From Mesocentrotus franciscanus (taxonomy: Eukaryota; Echinodermata; Echinoidea; Camarodonta; Strongylocentrotidae), in the NCBI GenBank assembly GCA_037976565.1, contig CP137682.1, positions 25,239,298 to 25,303,297 on the forward strand: a stretch of 64,000 nt of DNA. Direction: 5' to 3'. A program made the translations under genes and the position numbers. The notes under the pieces were generated by a model. It was not told the origin of the DNA, did no database searches, and saw only the letters and a list, made by a program, of their open reading frames with translations. This document shows positions 1-11,952 of this stretch, in pieces. Numbering within the stretch: the first letter of the stretch is position 1; each line of letters begins with the position of its first letter.

Positions 1-3000
1 TAGTAGAATATAAAGAGTTATGACCAGCAGAATTACCTTGATACAGGATGATTTTTTTAAAATAATAATCTGGATTTATACAGTGCTTAATACAAAATAA
101 CATCTCTATTACCACTGTCATCAGATTCATTCATCCACAATGTGCACTATCTCCATTCCCTGGGGAGTATTCCCACCATATGGTCACGGTGAGAGCATTA
201 TGGCAATTACTAACACAAAGGCTTTCGTCATCCTACTAGGTCCTCATTTCTCTACTGGGTATGTAGTGGCAAATGTAGATTAATGCCTTGCATCGACTCA
301 TGACCTTTGCATTTCAAGTCAAGTGCTTAAACCACTCATCTACGACACCTCTACAAATACAGAAATAGGGAGTATAAAACAATATCCTGAGAGTTCTTAC
401 ATTATGAGGAGTTCCACTGTCAAACAAATTCACTGAAGAAATATCAAACTTGTTCTGTTATACACATAAAAATGGCAAACATACAAGGCATTACTTGACA
501 TAAAAAGGGTCCAGTATCCATTGGCCCACAAATATAACTCCAGAATCCAAAATTTCAAAATGTAGCCAGGTGCCCAAAAGACACAAACACAACAAATTTC
601 AATTAGACCTCCCCCGAGAGAAAATAGTGTGGAGTTTGTAAGCAATATAGCTACTGTAATATGAAACATTCGTGTGAATGTGAATCAATTGATTGGTCTC
701 GAGCACATTAGGTGTTATGCGCTAACCATATCCTGAGAGTTCTTGCATAAATATCATGCGCATTTTTTTTAATGATACTTTGGTTTATTGGACTGCACAA
801 AAGGGTATTTTGAAATGTGAAAGTGAAAGTGAGTGACAAATAATACTTTGGTATGTTCATTTGTTATGAATCTATCATTTGCAATCATTGCTACATTAAA
901 ACAAGACAAAGTAAAAATCAAAACTAAGACTATAATTTATTGACATTTTTATATGGCATTGACATTGTCATTTGCAATAACTTCAATAGGGAAAACCGGA
1001 CACTTCATCATATCAAATTGTATAAACAGTAGATATATCCGTACATTGATAAGGAATGGCGACCACATCTCTGAGAATAGGATCATCAAATGCTTCCAAA
1101 TAGACATCTTTCCTACATCAAACAAACAAAATAAAAGAACAGACTAATTTAGAGAATGTTAATCCTCCAACACGATTGAAGAATCAATTATCACGAGTCA
1201 TGTTGAATTTGTTATTTTGCAATTTTCCTCAAGGCAGTGAGCGATGCAGCTCAAAAAAACACTTTGTAAATCTTGAAAGAGAGCTCCTGGAAAAAACAAT
1301 AAGATTAAAAATACTGCAATAAAAGACTTATTTTAATAAATTACATCTCAAAAAAGTTCTTATAAACAAGAAGTATTTTTTTTTGAATGGCCAATCACAA
1401 ACTAGATTAGATATATCCAAAAGATATTGTGAAATGGCCCAGTGTTCAACAAAGTTTAGCTGTGTGGCAACAGATCATCACATCAATCTAAGTGAGACTG
1501 CTGTAGGTGAGCTCCCAGGCTGACAATCCTTTATATATTTACACTAAAATTAATTAGAAAGCATGGTCAGAACTTCAACATACCTGGCACAGTATGCATT
1601 TTTTTGTGGATACAAGAGGAACAATATAAGAACATATTCAACAAGTTTCATCAAAACTAATCCAAGAGCACAGATGAAACATCAACACATTTGGCACATG
1701 TATCTTTTGATACAATCAAACCTGCTTTAGAGACCACCTGTCTACAAAGACTACATTTTTTGTTTCCCTTGAAAATGGTTTCTCATTGAAACATGTACTA
1801 CAGGAACCTGTCTACAAAGACCACCTGTCTACAAAGACCACCTGTCTACAAAGACCACTTTTTGTGTTTCCCTTGGGCATTCGCTATAGACAGGTTTGAC
1901 TGTATTTTCAACAAGTGGCATTCAAATCAATTCTCTACTGGTAGAAATAAAAATTGTCATTGAACTTCCTCCTACCAGATCCCAATAGGGGCAAAGCCGG
2001 GCCCCCAATCCCAGGAGAAGGAGCACTGCTCTTTCCTGATGAAGTTTGGATGACAGAACCCATGCTGGACGGGAGGGGGGCAGTCAGGGGGTACATCATA
2101 GGGATACTCCCTAGACCTGGTAGAGGAGTAGGTGACGGGTGACAGAAAGGCCACTTGGATGACATTCTCTCCAACCTGTTAACAAATGAAATATGGATGA
2201 AAAGGTATGGGAAATCAGGTTTATATGCAACATTTCTTAGGCTTTTCTTCACCTTTTTCTGGTGAGGGAAAGTGATTTGAATTGTGTGACCTTCGGGTCT
2301 CTTCCCCATTATAACTGATTGGGATGTATAGGTGTACCTCTACACCTGAGTTTCCCCTAGCTCTTCTGTGAAGATTGCAGAGCCAGAGGGTTGCAAAGGT
2401 AGCAGCTGTCCTCCACACAGGGCCTCCATTTAGCCTTCAAAGAGACAGAGTGTTTCCAGCTGTAACCTAGCCTGCGTCTATGAAGCAGGGGAGGAGGATG
2501 TTAACACACATCAAAGGCTTTAACAGTTATCTGCATGGGTTGGATTAAAACCCACGATCTTTGGTTCAACAGGCAGATGCTCTACCGACAGCTAACCTGC
2601 CTTCTTTTTAATGATGTAAATGTCAAATGCATGTAGTTTTCTTTGAAATCACTCCTTTAGCTGTAGTTATGAATGACATTTACAGTTCTAGGTGGATTTG
2701 GACAATGGTATGATTGGAAGTCTTCATTCTTCTTGAAAATGAACATTCTTTATTTTCTCCTAGAAAATGATGATCATTCTATATTTTGCCTTCCAAGGAT
2801 GGTTTTTCTTACGATCATTTTACTCTGTGGGATTTCATTTTCCACCATTACCATGATTCAACTGCATGCTCTTCTAGTTTACTCGCATTATCCCAATTGC
2901 AATATATAAAGCTATTCAACTATAAACTAAATAAAATGCTTCAAAGGAAACAACAAACCTTTATGGCATGTTTTACGTCCCACACATGTCGTACAAACAT

Positions 3001-5675
3001 GTTTGTTGATGAACCAATCAGAATGCCATTCAAATTGACGCTTGCGATTGTATCAAGGCCTTTACTCACAAGCTTCACGTTGTGTTTACTAGTGAAGTCA
3101 CTTGTAACTGGAATGAAAGAAATATTATGGAGAAAGAACAATTTTACTCTAAATGATCTACTTTATGCTAAGTGAGTGAAAGAGAGATTGAGAGAGAGAG
3201 AGGGAGAGAGAGAGAGATAGAGAGAAAGCTAACATTAATAATAATAATAATTAATTAAACATTAAACGGGTCTACCCATTTCCACAATAACAAACCATCT
3301 GTGTTAAACATTTCTACACATTTCTTTGGGTACAAGATCAAGAACATTTTATAGAAACTTAGATCATGAAGATGTCAGTTGTCAGGTATAGACTATAAAA
3401 AAATCCTAGAAATCTAAATTTTCTGTGATTAAAGCATTATCGATAGTCCTAAAACTTAGCTTATTTCTTCAAGGAATCAATGTAATAGCTTACTCAGTTT
3501 TAAAGTTATTTGAGATCAAAATGAGACCAGTAGCATGGGGTCGTAAATAAATAAAAACTACTACAACAACTCAAAATCAGAAAAACATGGGTCTACAATA
3601 CTGCCTAAAAACAACTTTTAAATTGTTTTGTGTTTCGAAATTTGAAATTACATAGAAAGAAATATACCCTTTCAGGAAATGCTGAAAACTCAAATCTGAC
3701 CATCCTGACCAAATACATCTTTATTGAGCTCTAACTGAAAACCACACTACGGGACCTTTTGGTGGTTTTGTGGTGCGCTTTGTTGCAGGTGGAATTGGGA
3801 AAAAATAGCTGCGCACAAACAAGGCCTCTAAATGTACCTATAATTGTGTGTCTACAAGATACAGAACTGAAAGGCTCATGATATCTTGCCAAAGCAGTTT
3901 TTGGGACAGATTACTGTCCCATGTGTGATGAACCAGGCTTTAACACTACCGGTAAGTCAGTATTTAGCACTCTTGTATAAAATCTTTTCTATGATAATGT
4001 ACCAATCACCTAAAAATAGAATTTGTGTACAGCTAATATGTATAAAATCAACCTCAAAAAAACTTCACCAGGCATTCCATGGACAAGCGGAAAGGAGTAT
4101 GAATATAATAAAGAATAACATTCCAAAGATGGATCAAGTTGGACTTCCGTGCAGGCCCTATTTTATGACAGTGCGTACAGGTACGTCGAGCAGTCTGCGC
4201 ACAAGTTGTTTTCATGTTAGTTGCGAGTCTATTTAAACTTGCCAAATCCGTTTACAGAAGTAATACTTGACGCTCATACTTTGGAATGTTCAATTATGGC
4301 ATGGAATTACAGACATACAGAACAGAATATTTTTAGGTGATTGGAATACTTTAAAATATAGATACATGAAAATTTTAAGCTTCAATTTATTTATGTGAGG
4401 TACAATTAAGCTATATTCAAGATGCACTTAACAGGGTCCTCTACAATTATTGAGATCTTTACATCTACACAAATCTTACCAGCAAAGTTGAAAGTGTAGG
4501 TCCAGTTATCCCTGGCCACCCATTTATAGAGATCATCATTGAATCGGTAGTAAGGATCAGACAGGATACCTGCTGAAATGAGCGCCGTGTGAACACTCCC
4601 TGGAACCTGACCAGGAATGGAAATACCTACAGAACAGATAGATGGTTATAAAAATGAACATCCCTTTCAGAATAGGAATTTTCCAAGGGCTAAATTGATC
4701 ACATTTTGTTCTTTGAATTGGCAACAATAAGATTTTTCTTTACTGTTACATTGTTCTAACAAAATGTCTCTGAAAACAGTACACATGGGTAGAGACTTTG
4801 TTGAAAAGTTGAAAAAGTGACAATTTTACCCCCAAAAAAAAAACAGATTTCGGACCCCTCAATAGCTGCCAATTTAAGGATTTTAAAGCTTTTTCTTTCT
4901 TGGAGTCAATTGCAACATGGCCATAAATATATTGACTCCAATGTATGCAGAAATATTTGCCCTTTCTATCATGCATAGGTATCATTTTAGGGCTCTGAAT
5001 CTTAAGTTTTTGTGGAACAGTAGTCATGAAAGGGTTGTGACTTCAATCTAGAGCTGCTCCTTCTCCTGTCACAGTCACACAAAATAGTTAAGTGGAACCA
5101 CGTTATTACAAACTCATTTGGAATTTTGGATCAAGGAAATTATTCACATTAATAATTGAAAACATTTTATATAAGGGTTCAAAGTCAAGAGAACACAAAT
5201 AACTACCATTACAGAGAAGTGGGACTGGCTAAATTACATTGTTAAAATGAAACTTTGTAAAACATTGTGCCTTAATGGTTCCACTGAAAAATAAAATCAT
5301 ATTTTATGGCCATAAAGGCATAAGTTTAAATATTTGTGAATAAATTTGAATATCTTATCATAATTAAGTAATATTGATTCTATCAAGGATCAGTTATCAA
5401 TCTATTTTAATCAAAAAAATATAGTCAACATCTATCTAAGCATTTACTGTCTCCTGCTTACGTAAAGCAATTGTGTGAAAGTATATTTCGTTTGCTTCAC
5501 TGCAGGCCCTATATCATGTAATCTTGACCTATTCCAAATTAATGTACAGGTACTTACTGTCATTTGCATTGGTTACCTTCCACTGCCCATTGAGGTCAAA
5601 GGTCAACCCTCCATTAGTTCCCAACCAACCACTGGCAAGCAGTAGTAAATAGACAAGAGCCTTGCAAAGGACCAT
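1..5675 (-). CDS. MANBA: beta-mannosidase, N-terminal part (cut by window edge)
   Basis: Lysosomal glycoside hydrolase family 2 enzyme that removes terminal beta-linked mannose from N-glycan core fragments. I read coding exons, in transcript order, at 5675-5558 (phase 0 to 1), 4626-4480, 3107-2959 and 2175-1976, with a fifth starting at 1112. All junctions are GT-AG and phases agree through the first four. The peptide begins with a hydrophobic signal sequence ([16 protein letters not shown]), then [29 protein letters not shown], a [13 protein letters not shown] segment with an N-glycosylation sequon, [17 protein letters not shown], and [17 protein letters not shown] followed by KDVYLEAF. These are the sugar-binding and immunoglobulin-like domains of the family. 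The catalytic TIM barrel must lie beyond position 1. Identity is from recalled family motifs; no search was run. Confidence is high for family and moderate for the exon after 1112. Confidence 0.9.
120..355 (-). mobile_element. tRNA-derived SINE, Ser-like head
   Basis: The reverse complement of about 290-355 resembles a tRNA-Ser: a GAGTGGTTTAAGCACTTGAC A-box/D-arm region, a TTGACTTGAAAT anticodon arm and a degenerate B-box. The rest (CACCATATGGTCACGGTGAG; ACAAAGGCTTTCGTCATCCT; GGCAAATGTAGATTAATGCC) is a body that recurs in part at 13925-14060. It lies in a MANBA intron. Confidence 0.55.
950..1112 (-). CDS. MANBA: MANBA coding exon 5, 3' boundary uncertain
   Basis: Acceptor atgtag| at 1113. 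The first base completes the Trp codon of exon 4, giving [18 protein letters not shown]. After about 32 codons this frame stops near 1010, while another frame continues with [16 protein letters not shown]. That looks like coding sequence joined by a single-base frame break rather than two exons, but an internal donor cannot be excluded. Confidence 0.6.
1716..1905. repeat. dispersed palindromic repeat, copy A
   Basis: It starts with ACAATCAAACCTGC and ends with AGACAGGTTTGACTGTAT, imperfect inverted ends. Tandem GACCACCTGTCTACAAA units lie between them. A close copy sits at 25736-25933, so this is a mobile MITE-like element rather than part of MANBA, whose intron it occupies. Confidence 0.8.
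1976..2175 (-). CDS. MANBA: MANBA coding exon 4
   Basis: 200 nt, phase 0 to 2, acceptor gttaacag| and donor TG|GTAGGA. It encodes [16 protein letters not shown], a Pro-rich turn, [20 protein letters not shown] and PIGIW. The SWDWGP motif is a hallmark of the beta-mannosidase/GH2 family before the catalytic barrel. Confidence 0.9.
2530..2606 (-). pseudogene. tRNA-like sequence (pseudogene or SINE head)
   Basis: The reverse complement carries TTAGCTGTCGGTAGAGCATC (A-box/D-arm), an anticodon-arm-like CTGTTGAACC, and GTGGGTTTTAATCCAACCC (T-arm with degenerate B-box). Box spacing suits a tRNA of the Asn/Lys type, but the D-arm is shortened and the acceptor stem does not pair well. A decayed tRNA or the head of a SINE is likelier than a functional tRNA. 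Confidence 0.5.
2959..3107 (-). CDS. MANBA: MANBA coding exon 3
   Basis: 149 nt from acceptor attccag| to AAG|GTTTG. It restores phase 0 after exon 2 and encodes the jelly-roll strand [17 protein letters not shown] and FVRHVWDVK. The acceptor at 3108 was chosen over an internal AG because it gives the residues expected between YTFNFA and LDTIASV. Confidence 0.85.
3180..3250. repeat. GA-rich and AAT simple repeats
   Basis: An interrupted (GA)n run is followed by (AAT)n. Simple sequence in MANBA intron 2; no function inferred. Confidence 0.85.
4480..4626 (-). CDS. MANBA: MANBA coding exon 2: sugar-binding domain
   Basis: 147 nt, phase 1 in and phase 1 out, bounded by tctgtag| and G|GTAAGA. 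It encodes the GH2 N-terminal jelly-roll segment with [12 protein letters not shown], the [19 protein letters not shown] block and the NWT sequon. This is the most recognisable MANBA block in the window. Confidence 0.9.
5558..5675 (-). CDS. MANBA: MANBA coding exon 1: signal peptide
   Basis: The start is set by an ATG at 5675 four bases after a good acceptor (tttctttatag), so the translation start lies just inside the second transcript exon. The 39 codons encode a short basic N-region, a Leu-rich membrane-spanning h-region and a small-residue cleavage zone, followed by the mature N-terminus [10 protein letters not shown]. The donor is A|GTAAGTA at 5557, phase 1. This matches an enzyme delivered to the lysosome through the secretory pathway. 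Confidence 0.88.
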
Positions 5676-5767
5676 TTTCCTATAAAGAAAAGGTCAAGGA
5701 ACAAATATGTGCATCACATTTGACAACTTTAGACTCTAATATTCTAAGGATTATATATAGAGTGTAG

Positions 5768-6152
5768 TTTCTTCTTCTTCTTCTTCTCCTCCTCCTCCTC
5801 CTTCTCCTCCCCCTCTCCTCCTCTTCCTCCTCTTCTTCCTCCTCTTCCTCTTCCTCTTCCTCTTCCTCTTCCTCTTCCTCTTCCTCTTCCTCTTCCTCTT
5901 CCTCTTCCTCTTCCTCTTCTTCTTCTTCTTCTTCTTCTTCTTCTTCTTCTTCTTCTTCTTCTTCTTCTTCTTCTTCTTCTTCTTCTTCTTCTTCTTCTTC
6001 TTCTTCTTCTTCTTCTTCTTCTTCTTCTTCTTCTTCTTCTTCTTCTTCTTCTTCTTCTTCTTCTTCTTCTTCTTCTTCTTCTTCTTCTTCTTCTTCTTCT
6101 TCTTCTTCTTCTTCTTCTTCTTCTTCTTCTTCTTCTTCTTCTTCTTCTTCTC
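5768..6152 (-). repeat. 385-nt homopyrimidine/GAA triplet expansion in MANBA intron 1
   Basis: The plus strand is pure C/T over this span. An irregular CTT/CCT block comes first, then a (TTCCTC) hexamer run around 5836-5922, then an uninterrupted (TTC) run of about 75 triplets from about 5925 to 6152. In the MANBA sense direction it reads GAA. The long poly-Arg and poly-Lys reading frames here are artefacts of the repeat. Confidence 0.97.
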
Positions 6153-6433
6153 AACAGGAACGAGGCAAGACATGCCGAAGCTGCAACTCTCCACACCCCG
6201 GCCCTGCGCATCCCTAGGCCTCAACTCAGCTCGTAAGTGCTCCAGGCCAGGCCAGGGACGACGATCGCGACCCGCGCTCAGCTCAGCTCTACTCGCCACA
6301 ACCAGCGCGGCCGCGGCAACCAGCGTTACAACTTACAGGTCGGACTGAATAATATGTCTAGAGCCTGGGCTTACCCAAATCCAGAACATTTGATAGACCT
6401 CAATATACCAAAGATAAATAAGAGTCCACTCAC

Positions 6434-6560
6434 CTAGCTTCAACAACCAGTTCTGTCAGAATTACTTACTGATTCTTGGTCACTCTGAATCCGATCTGTC
6501 GTATTTTGAAAGAACGTGTGCATCACATGACTGGTCACCTGACAGGAGAGCGAACGTAGT
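6434..6560 (-). promoter_or_regulatory. MANBA: MANBA 5' untranslated exon and promoter region
   Basis: A clean donor GCTAG|GTGAGTGG ends a putative non-coding exon at 6434. The acceptor that precedes the ATG exon at 5679 confirms that a 5'UTR exon must lie upstream. The DNA at 6170-6330, just downstream inside intron 1, is unusually GC- and CpG-rich (a NotI-like GCGGCCGC lies near 6306), typical of a CpG-type promoter flank. The transcription start is a guess, and no TATA box was recognised. Confidence 0.5.
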
Positions 6561-7150
6561 ATTGCGTAACCTCCATTTTCATTTTTTTTAATATAGATTA
6601 TTTATAATTCAACAAGAATAACATAAATTAAACTAATAAGGTTTCCTTCCCGTGCTAGTGTATTACATTGATAAAATTTAATCCATTATCTACTTATCTT
6701 TCTTCAATAGGCCCTAATTAGTTTGTTTTCCTCTTTTTTGGGCGGCCGGCGGGGTCAAGATGCCTATCATCTTTCACCTACTTTACAAGTGTTTATTTTT
6801 TTTTAAATTAAGTCGATAATAATAATTCATCCAATCATTTAATCACAATTTACAACAATCACTCATTCATAATCATTCAATCACTTGTATGCTGATATGA
6901 ATGTTGTACATAATATTTTGTTTAATCGTGAATGCTTACATGTATGTATTAATTGTTAGCAACGATATGTGCAATCATCTGTAACTCCTTCTCACTTCAA
7001 CCCCCTCTCTCTCTCTCTCTCTCTTCCAATCATCTTCAGTCTCTACCTATCATTCTTCTCTTCTCTTTGTTGTACTTTTGCATCACCAGAAACCCCTATA
7101 ATTTATGTATTTTGCTTGTACTTAATTGTCAGGGCTCCATCTTGGAGCCC
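6560..7150. other. intergenic, no gene seen
   Basis: AT-rich DNA with a short (CT)n run near 7005-7024. No coding exon is supported on either strand. Confidence 0.6.
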
Positions 7151-7153
7151 TGG

Positions 7154-7392
7154 CCAGTTCTGTTTATAATAAGTTTATATTTCTACATGTATGTTTGAAT
7201 ATATACTGATTTTATTATGTATTCGGAACTGAACCAGTTCTGTTTAAACTAAGTTTATATTTCTACATGTATGTTTGAATATATACTGATTTTATTATGT
7301 ATTCGGAACTGAACCAGTTCTGTTTAAACTAAGTTTATATTTCTACATGTATGTTTGAATATATACTGATTTTATAATGTATTCAGAACTGA
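7154..7392. repeat. 80-bp tandem repeat, three copies
   Basis: CCAGTTCTGTTTA starts copies at 7154, 7234 and 7314 with an exact 80-bp spacing. Copies differ by only a few bases, indicating recent duplication. Each carries an ACATGTATGTTTG segment. Confidence 0.92.
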
Positions 7393-10300
7393 AAATAAAA
7401 TGAAATGTTATACACACAACAAACAGCACTTTTCATATTCATCCCAGCTATCAAAATGCCAGTGCCTATGAATTGATTCTAAACCATGAAACTATAAAAA
7501 CAAAAATGAAAGCGAATAAGTCTGCTCATTTTGCTTAGCCCCCATTTTAAAATGTTGATGCCCACTGTTCCTATTCGAAGGATGCAATCGGGGATGCATT
7601 ACTAGGCAGGGGCGTGTGTTGGGGACAAAGATTATGTGTTGTGAACCCCAAGATTTTATATTTATCCTCCCACTGTTCTCTTCACCCCCTGACATATGCC
7701 TAACACACATACACTTCACTATTCTCAACTCTCAAGTACTAAAATAAAATGTAATGTGACACAACAAAATCTACTGATTCCACATTCAAATGTCTTTAAC
7801 TTTTAATATAAAAGTTTTAATGAAACTGCTCCATAAAACAATGAAAAAGCCTTACGAAATGAGGCACTTCTAAAACATCTTGTTTTCATCATCCCCGGCG
7901 CAATCATATCCGTAACATTTAAGTCAGGATCTTGCAAATACAAACAAATAATGTTCACTGACATGGTTCACTTACAATGATTAACAATGTAAAAAAACAT
8001 AATAAATAAGCTTTGGTTTAGTACATAGTTAAACGTTATCTTGTCACTTTCAAGACACACACACACACACACACACACACATTGGTCTTTGGTTCTTGGC
8101 AGGTTTATCGTAATACATGTACTTGTCAAGGTAAAAAATAATGGCAGAAACAGATGTAAATATGATAGTCGAACCTGTATATTAAGGCCAACATAGCACA
8201 GGGGAGCTGTAAAAGTGCCATTATTGCAAGGTGGTATTCATTTGGAAAGATTAAACTCTTGAGGTCAGAAATGTTAACAGATAACAAAAAGTATGCAACA
8301 TGGAATCTCTCTGTAGAGGTCACTAAAGGGAAACTGTTACATTGCTACACAAATATCTTAAAGAGGTTCAACACTTACTGAAGTCACAAGAGATGGCACT
8401 ATCAAACCTTCTTATAAAGGCAGGCACGACCATGCATACCACACTTATTAAGAGTGGCAATTGAACATATATACAGGTGACCATTGGTAACAAAATAATA
8501 TGAATCAACAATCAGCGATTACATACGCCACTTCTAAATCATCTTTACCCCATCTCCTCTCCCTCCCTCGATCCCTCTCCATTTTTTCTCTCTTCTTAAA
8601 CTTTAACAATTTCCCTGGCTCACGAATCCATGAAAACTTTAAGAAGCATTACTGTCTTAAATAGAAGATGGCCTTTCAATATCTTAGACTGGTAAGTTAC
8701 AAGACAAGTCAGGAGGAACATATCGTCGTCATAAACATATTCATGGAAATCGACTTCTAGAAATCAATTTTAAACAATGTAAAGTGTAAGATACATATAT
8801 GTACTTCTGGAATGTCTTTAATTACTCAAGTGATTTTGAATTTTGTGACAACATTTATGTGTGGTCCATGGTCATCTTTATTTCTTTGTTTCCCTGGACT
8901 ATGAAAGAAAACATTGCAAGTTGTAAGTTATCATTTTGTACAGAATGATTGTCAAACACAAACATGTGCCACAGCCCACATGGCACATAGATAATACTTA
9001 AACGAACACCAACATAATCATCAGCCTAAGGAATATCAATTTGTTTTCATACAGAATATGTTCAAACAAAAAACATTTTCACAGGAATTCTGTAAGAATG
9101 GATTTTCTATCATCACCACAACTTGAGATTAGCTCTTACAATTTTCATGGAGACTACTTTTCTCACATGAATGACACAACCCTATAAATATACATGTATA
9201 AATGTTTCCTAAACAAATATAATAATACTAATAATGCAGCACATAGAGGAAAACATAACTTTGACGACTATCTTGGCAAGTTGAATTCGGCTGTCATCAA
9301 CATAATCTTAATGATTAATCACAAACAATCTGCAATGTGATATATTGCTATCTATAAATACCATCAGCATATCAAATCTTGATGTGCTTTATAATGTGCA
9401 TGTATGGTACTGATACAAAACTAACATCAACATAATAACTTAGTACACAGTACTATTTCGAACATCTCAGTGAACTTTTAAACACATCACCATGATCAAA
9501 AATTTATCCCCAGACACGAATCTTGTTTATTCTCAGGTCTCAGTAAATAAAAATGACAGATATACCTGAACATTCAGGAATGTGCAAAGTATGTAGTAGC
9601 ATGATACGGTGAAGAAACATTATAATAGTATTTTGGTGTAGTTGAACCATGTCATAAACATGTGAAATCATACAATGCAGTAGATGCAACAAAATGTTTT
9701 CATAGGTCTCTTTTTCCCCTTTCTCTTTTGGGGGCTTTGGCGTGGTGTGTGAAGAAAGCAGAATGAATACTTTTACAAGTTTCGCGAGTTACCCAGAATC
9801 ATGAAAGTTACATGTCACAATGTCACAAAATGGATGAATTGAAATGTTCAACTTTGGCATACTATCCCTACAGTTATGTCATGAAAGTTTCTGGTGAAGA
9901 AGTACAGCGAGTTCACAGAACTTTAAAATGGCACTTATGAATAAATATTTACAGCTTAAGAGTTATGTAGTGTTAAAGGCAAACATATTGCTGAAATGTA
10001 GGAATACAAAAAAACTGTTTCATTCCATACAAAGAACTTTAGTTACATGTCATGCACATGGGGTTACAAAAAACATCTGCATTTTGCTTGTGAAAATCAA
10101 GTCCCAAAATTGTGGGAAACATTTGCTATCATACTCATCTGAATATATTATAATGTACAAGGCTTATTATTTCTGTTATAACCTTTCTTAAATCTCTGAC
10201 AAAATGAGAACATTCAAACACACGCATTAGTACAAACAAACAGAAATGCCCTTTCTTGTATAGTTTTATTATATTCTATACACCAATGCCATGGTAATGA

Positions 10301-11950
10301 AATAAAGTCTGATATGAATACATACATTGCTTGACTGAACATGTTTTTTTTGAGCTGAAATCTTATCTAATTTACTCCTACTGTTTACTGATATGCTCAA
10401 TTCTGGCAATGATTTGGATGAGTTTTCTTCATAAATCTCATATTCAAAATAATTCTTTTAAACATTATTTGAATCTTACTGAGAATTCACACAACCGAAA
10501 GAGCTCTTTCAAAAATAAGTCGGACAAGAAGTTATCGAAGTTTAGCAAAAATAAGTGAAAAACAGTTATCGCCCAAAATTGGTAAGTACATGTTATACAA
10601 ATCAAACTACATTGCAAGACCTAAACTATTTTTTCATTGAAAATGACTGTTTCAGTTGCTACATTTATCGATTTAAATCACATTAAGAAAATAATGAGAC
10701 CTGTTAAAATATACCGGGGGGCTAAATTAGCCCCTTATACATTTTTCGCGATAATTTTTTGACACAAAAAAATCTTGCGCTGAAATTTTATGACTTTTTT
10801 CTTTAGAATCTGGCATATCTTTTGAAACACATTTTTTGAAAATCGGACCTACCGATACAAATTAACGTGACCTTTTGTCTTTGCATGTCAGCCCGAAAAT
10901 CGCTCATTTTTGTGATTTGTGTACAAAACATATGAAAATATGGAAAAAATTTTTCACCAAAAAGAGATAAAACATTGGTTATTTGGTCTCGTTTATAGTT
11001 TAGGTGTTTGTTTTTGGGGTCAAAATAGTTGGATTATAGTTAGAAATGAAATAAAACAACAAAAACAATAAAATACGTAAGTTAAAAGAACAAAGAAATA
11101 CATAAGAAGTTATCAAAACAATAGATAACATAAGGAATAACCTGGCTCTTCCAAATTTGTTTGTTGTATTATTATTCCAAATGGTCTAAAGAATATATGT
11201 AGTGAAAATGAATGTTTAAATATGAAGAATATATGATTTATGGGTAAAAATGTGAATTTTATGACCTTAATTGCATAAATTACCATAAATATGCAAATGA
11301 GTGAAATTTTTCAAAAATTGATACTACCATAGTATTTTATACACTTCACTTGACATGCATGCAAATTTTCGCGGCGGTCAGCAGTTTCACGGCGGAGATC
11401 TTACGCTTGAGAATGACTATGATACAACTGGTTTTGAAAATATAACTTTGCAAGTAACAATAATATTTCCAAGTACTGATAGAGAGGCCTCACAAATTTA
11501 AAGGCACAATCATACTGAAAACTTCAAGGTTTACGTGTGATTTCATCAAGGTGAAACAATGTGTGATACTCTAATGGAAAGACTCATTTTGCGTATATTA
11601 TTCAAATATTGACTGCTTTCAGGGGTGATGGTTAAAACTATTGCTCCAGGATGATCATGAAGCTGTGAAATGCCCTGGCAAAACAAGGTCGAGCGGCATA
11701 GCACAGTCTCCAGATTATCGAGAGGTTATAGTTTTAACCATGACCAGCAAACAAGCATCAATATTTGATTTTATACCAACTAAGTACCTGGCGGGGTCTT
11801 TACAATAAGGAAATCTGGTAGAACACGCCTGTTAGAATTCACATTTCTTCTTGGAATGATAACAGATGAGTTTTTGCAGTGTGCGCCTTTTACTATGCAC
11901 ATCCAACGTTCATAAGATGTGTGTGCACTGTATCCTTGTTTCATATGTGA
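7393..11950. other. AT-rich non-coding DNA between MANBA and the homeodomain gene
   Basis: No coding exon is supported here. The part next to 11950 is probably 3'UTR of the minus-strand homeodomain gene. An (AC)n run lies at 8055-8080. The block at 10715-11410 (starts near GGGGGGCTAAATTAGCCCC, ends near TTCGCGGCGGTCAGCAG) looks like a dispersed repeat. Confidence 0.5.
11628..11741. mobile_element. short MITE-like element with 14-bp terminal inverted repeats
   Basis: ATGGTTAAAACTAT at the left end is mirrored exactly by ATAGTTTTAACCAT at the right end, with about 86 bp between. The size and perfect ends fit a non-autonomous DNA transposon or a foldback hairpin. Confidence 0.65.
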
Positions 11951-11952
11951 AA

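Noticed and set aside
2530..2606. Functional tRNA gene
   Set aside because: The D-arm is shortened, the acceptor stem does not pair convincingly and the B-box is degenerate; listed as a tRNA-like pseudogene instead.
5744..6299. Long poly-Arg and poly-Lys open frames on the minus strand
   Set aside because: They are translations of the TTC/GAA microsatellite in MANBA intron 1 and have no splice or start context.
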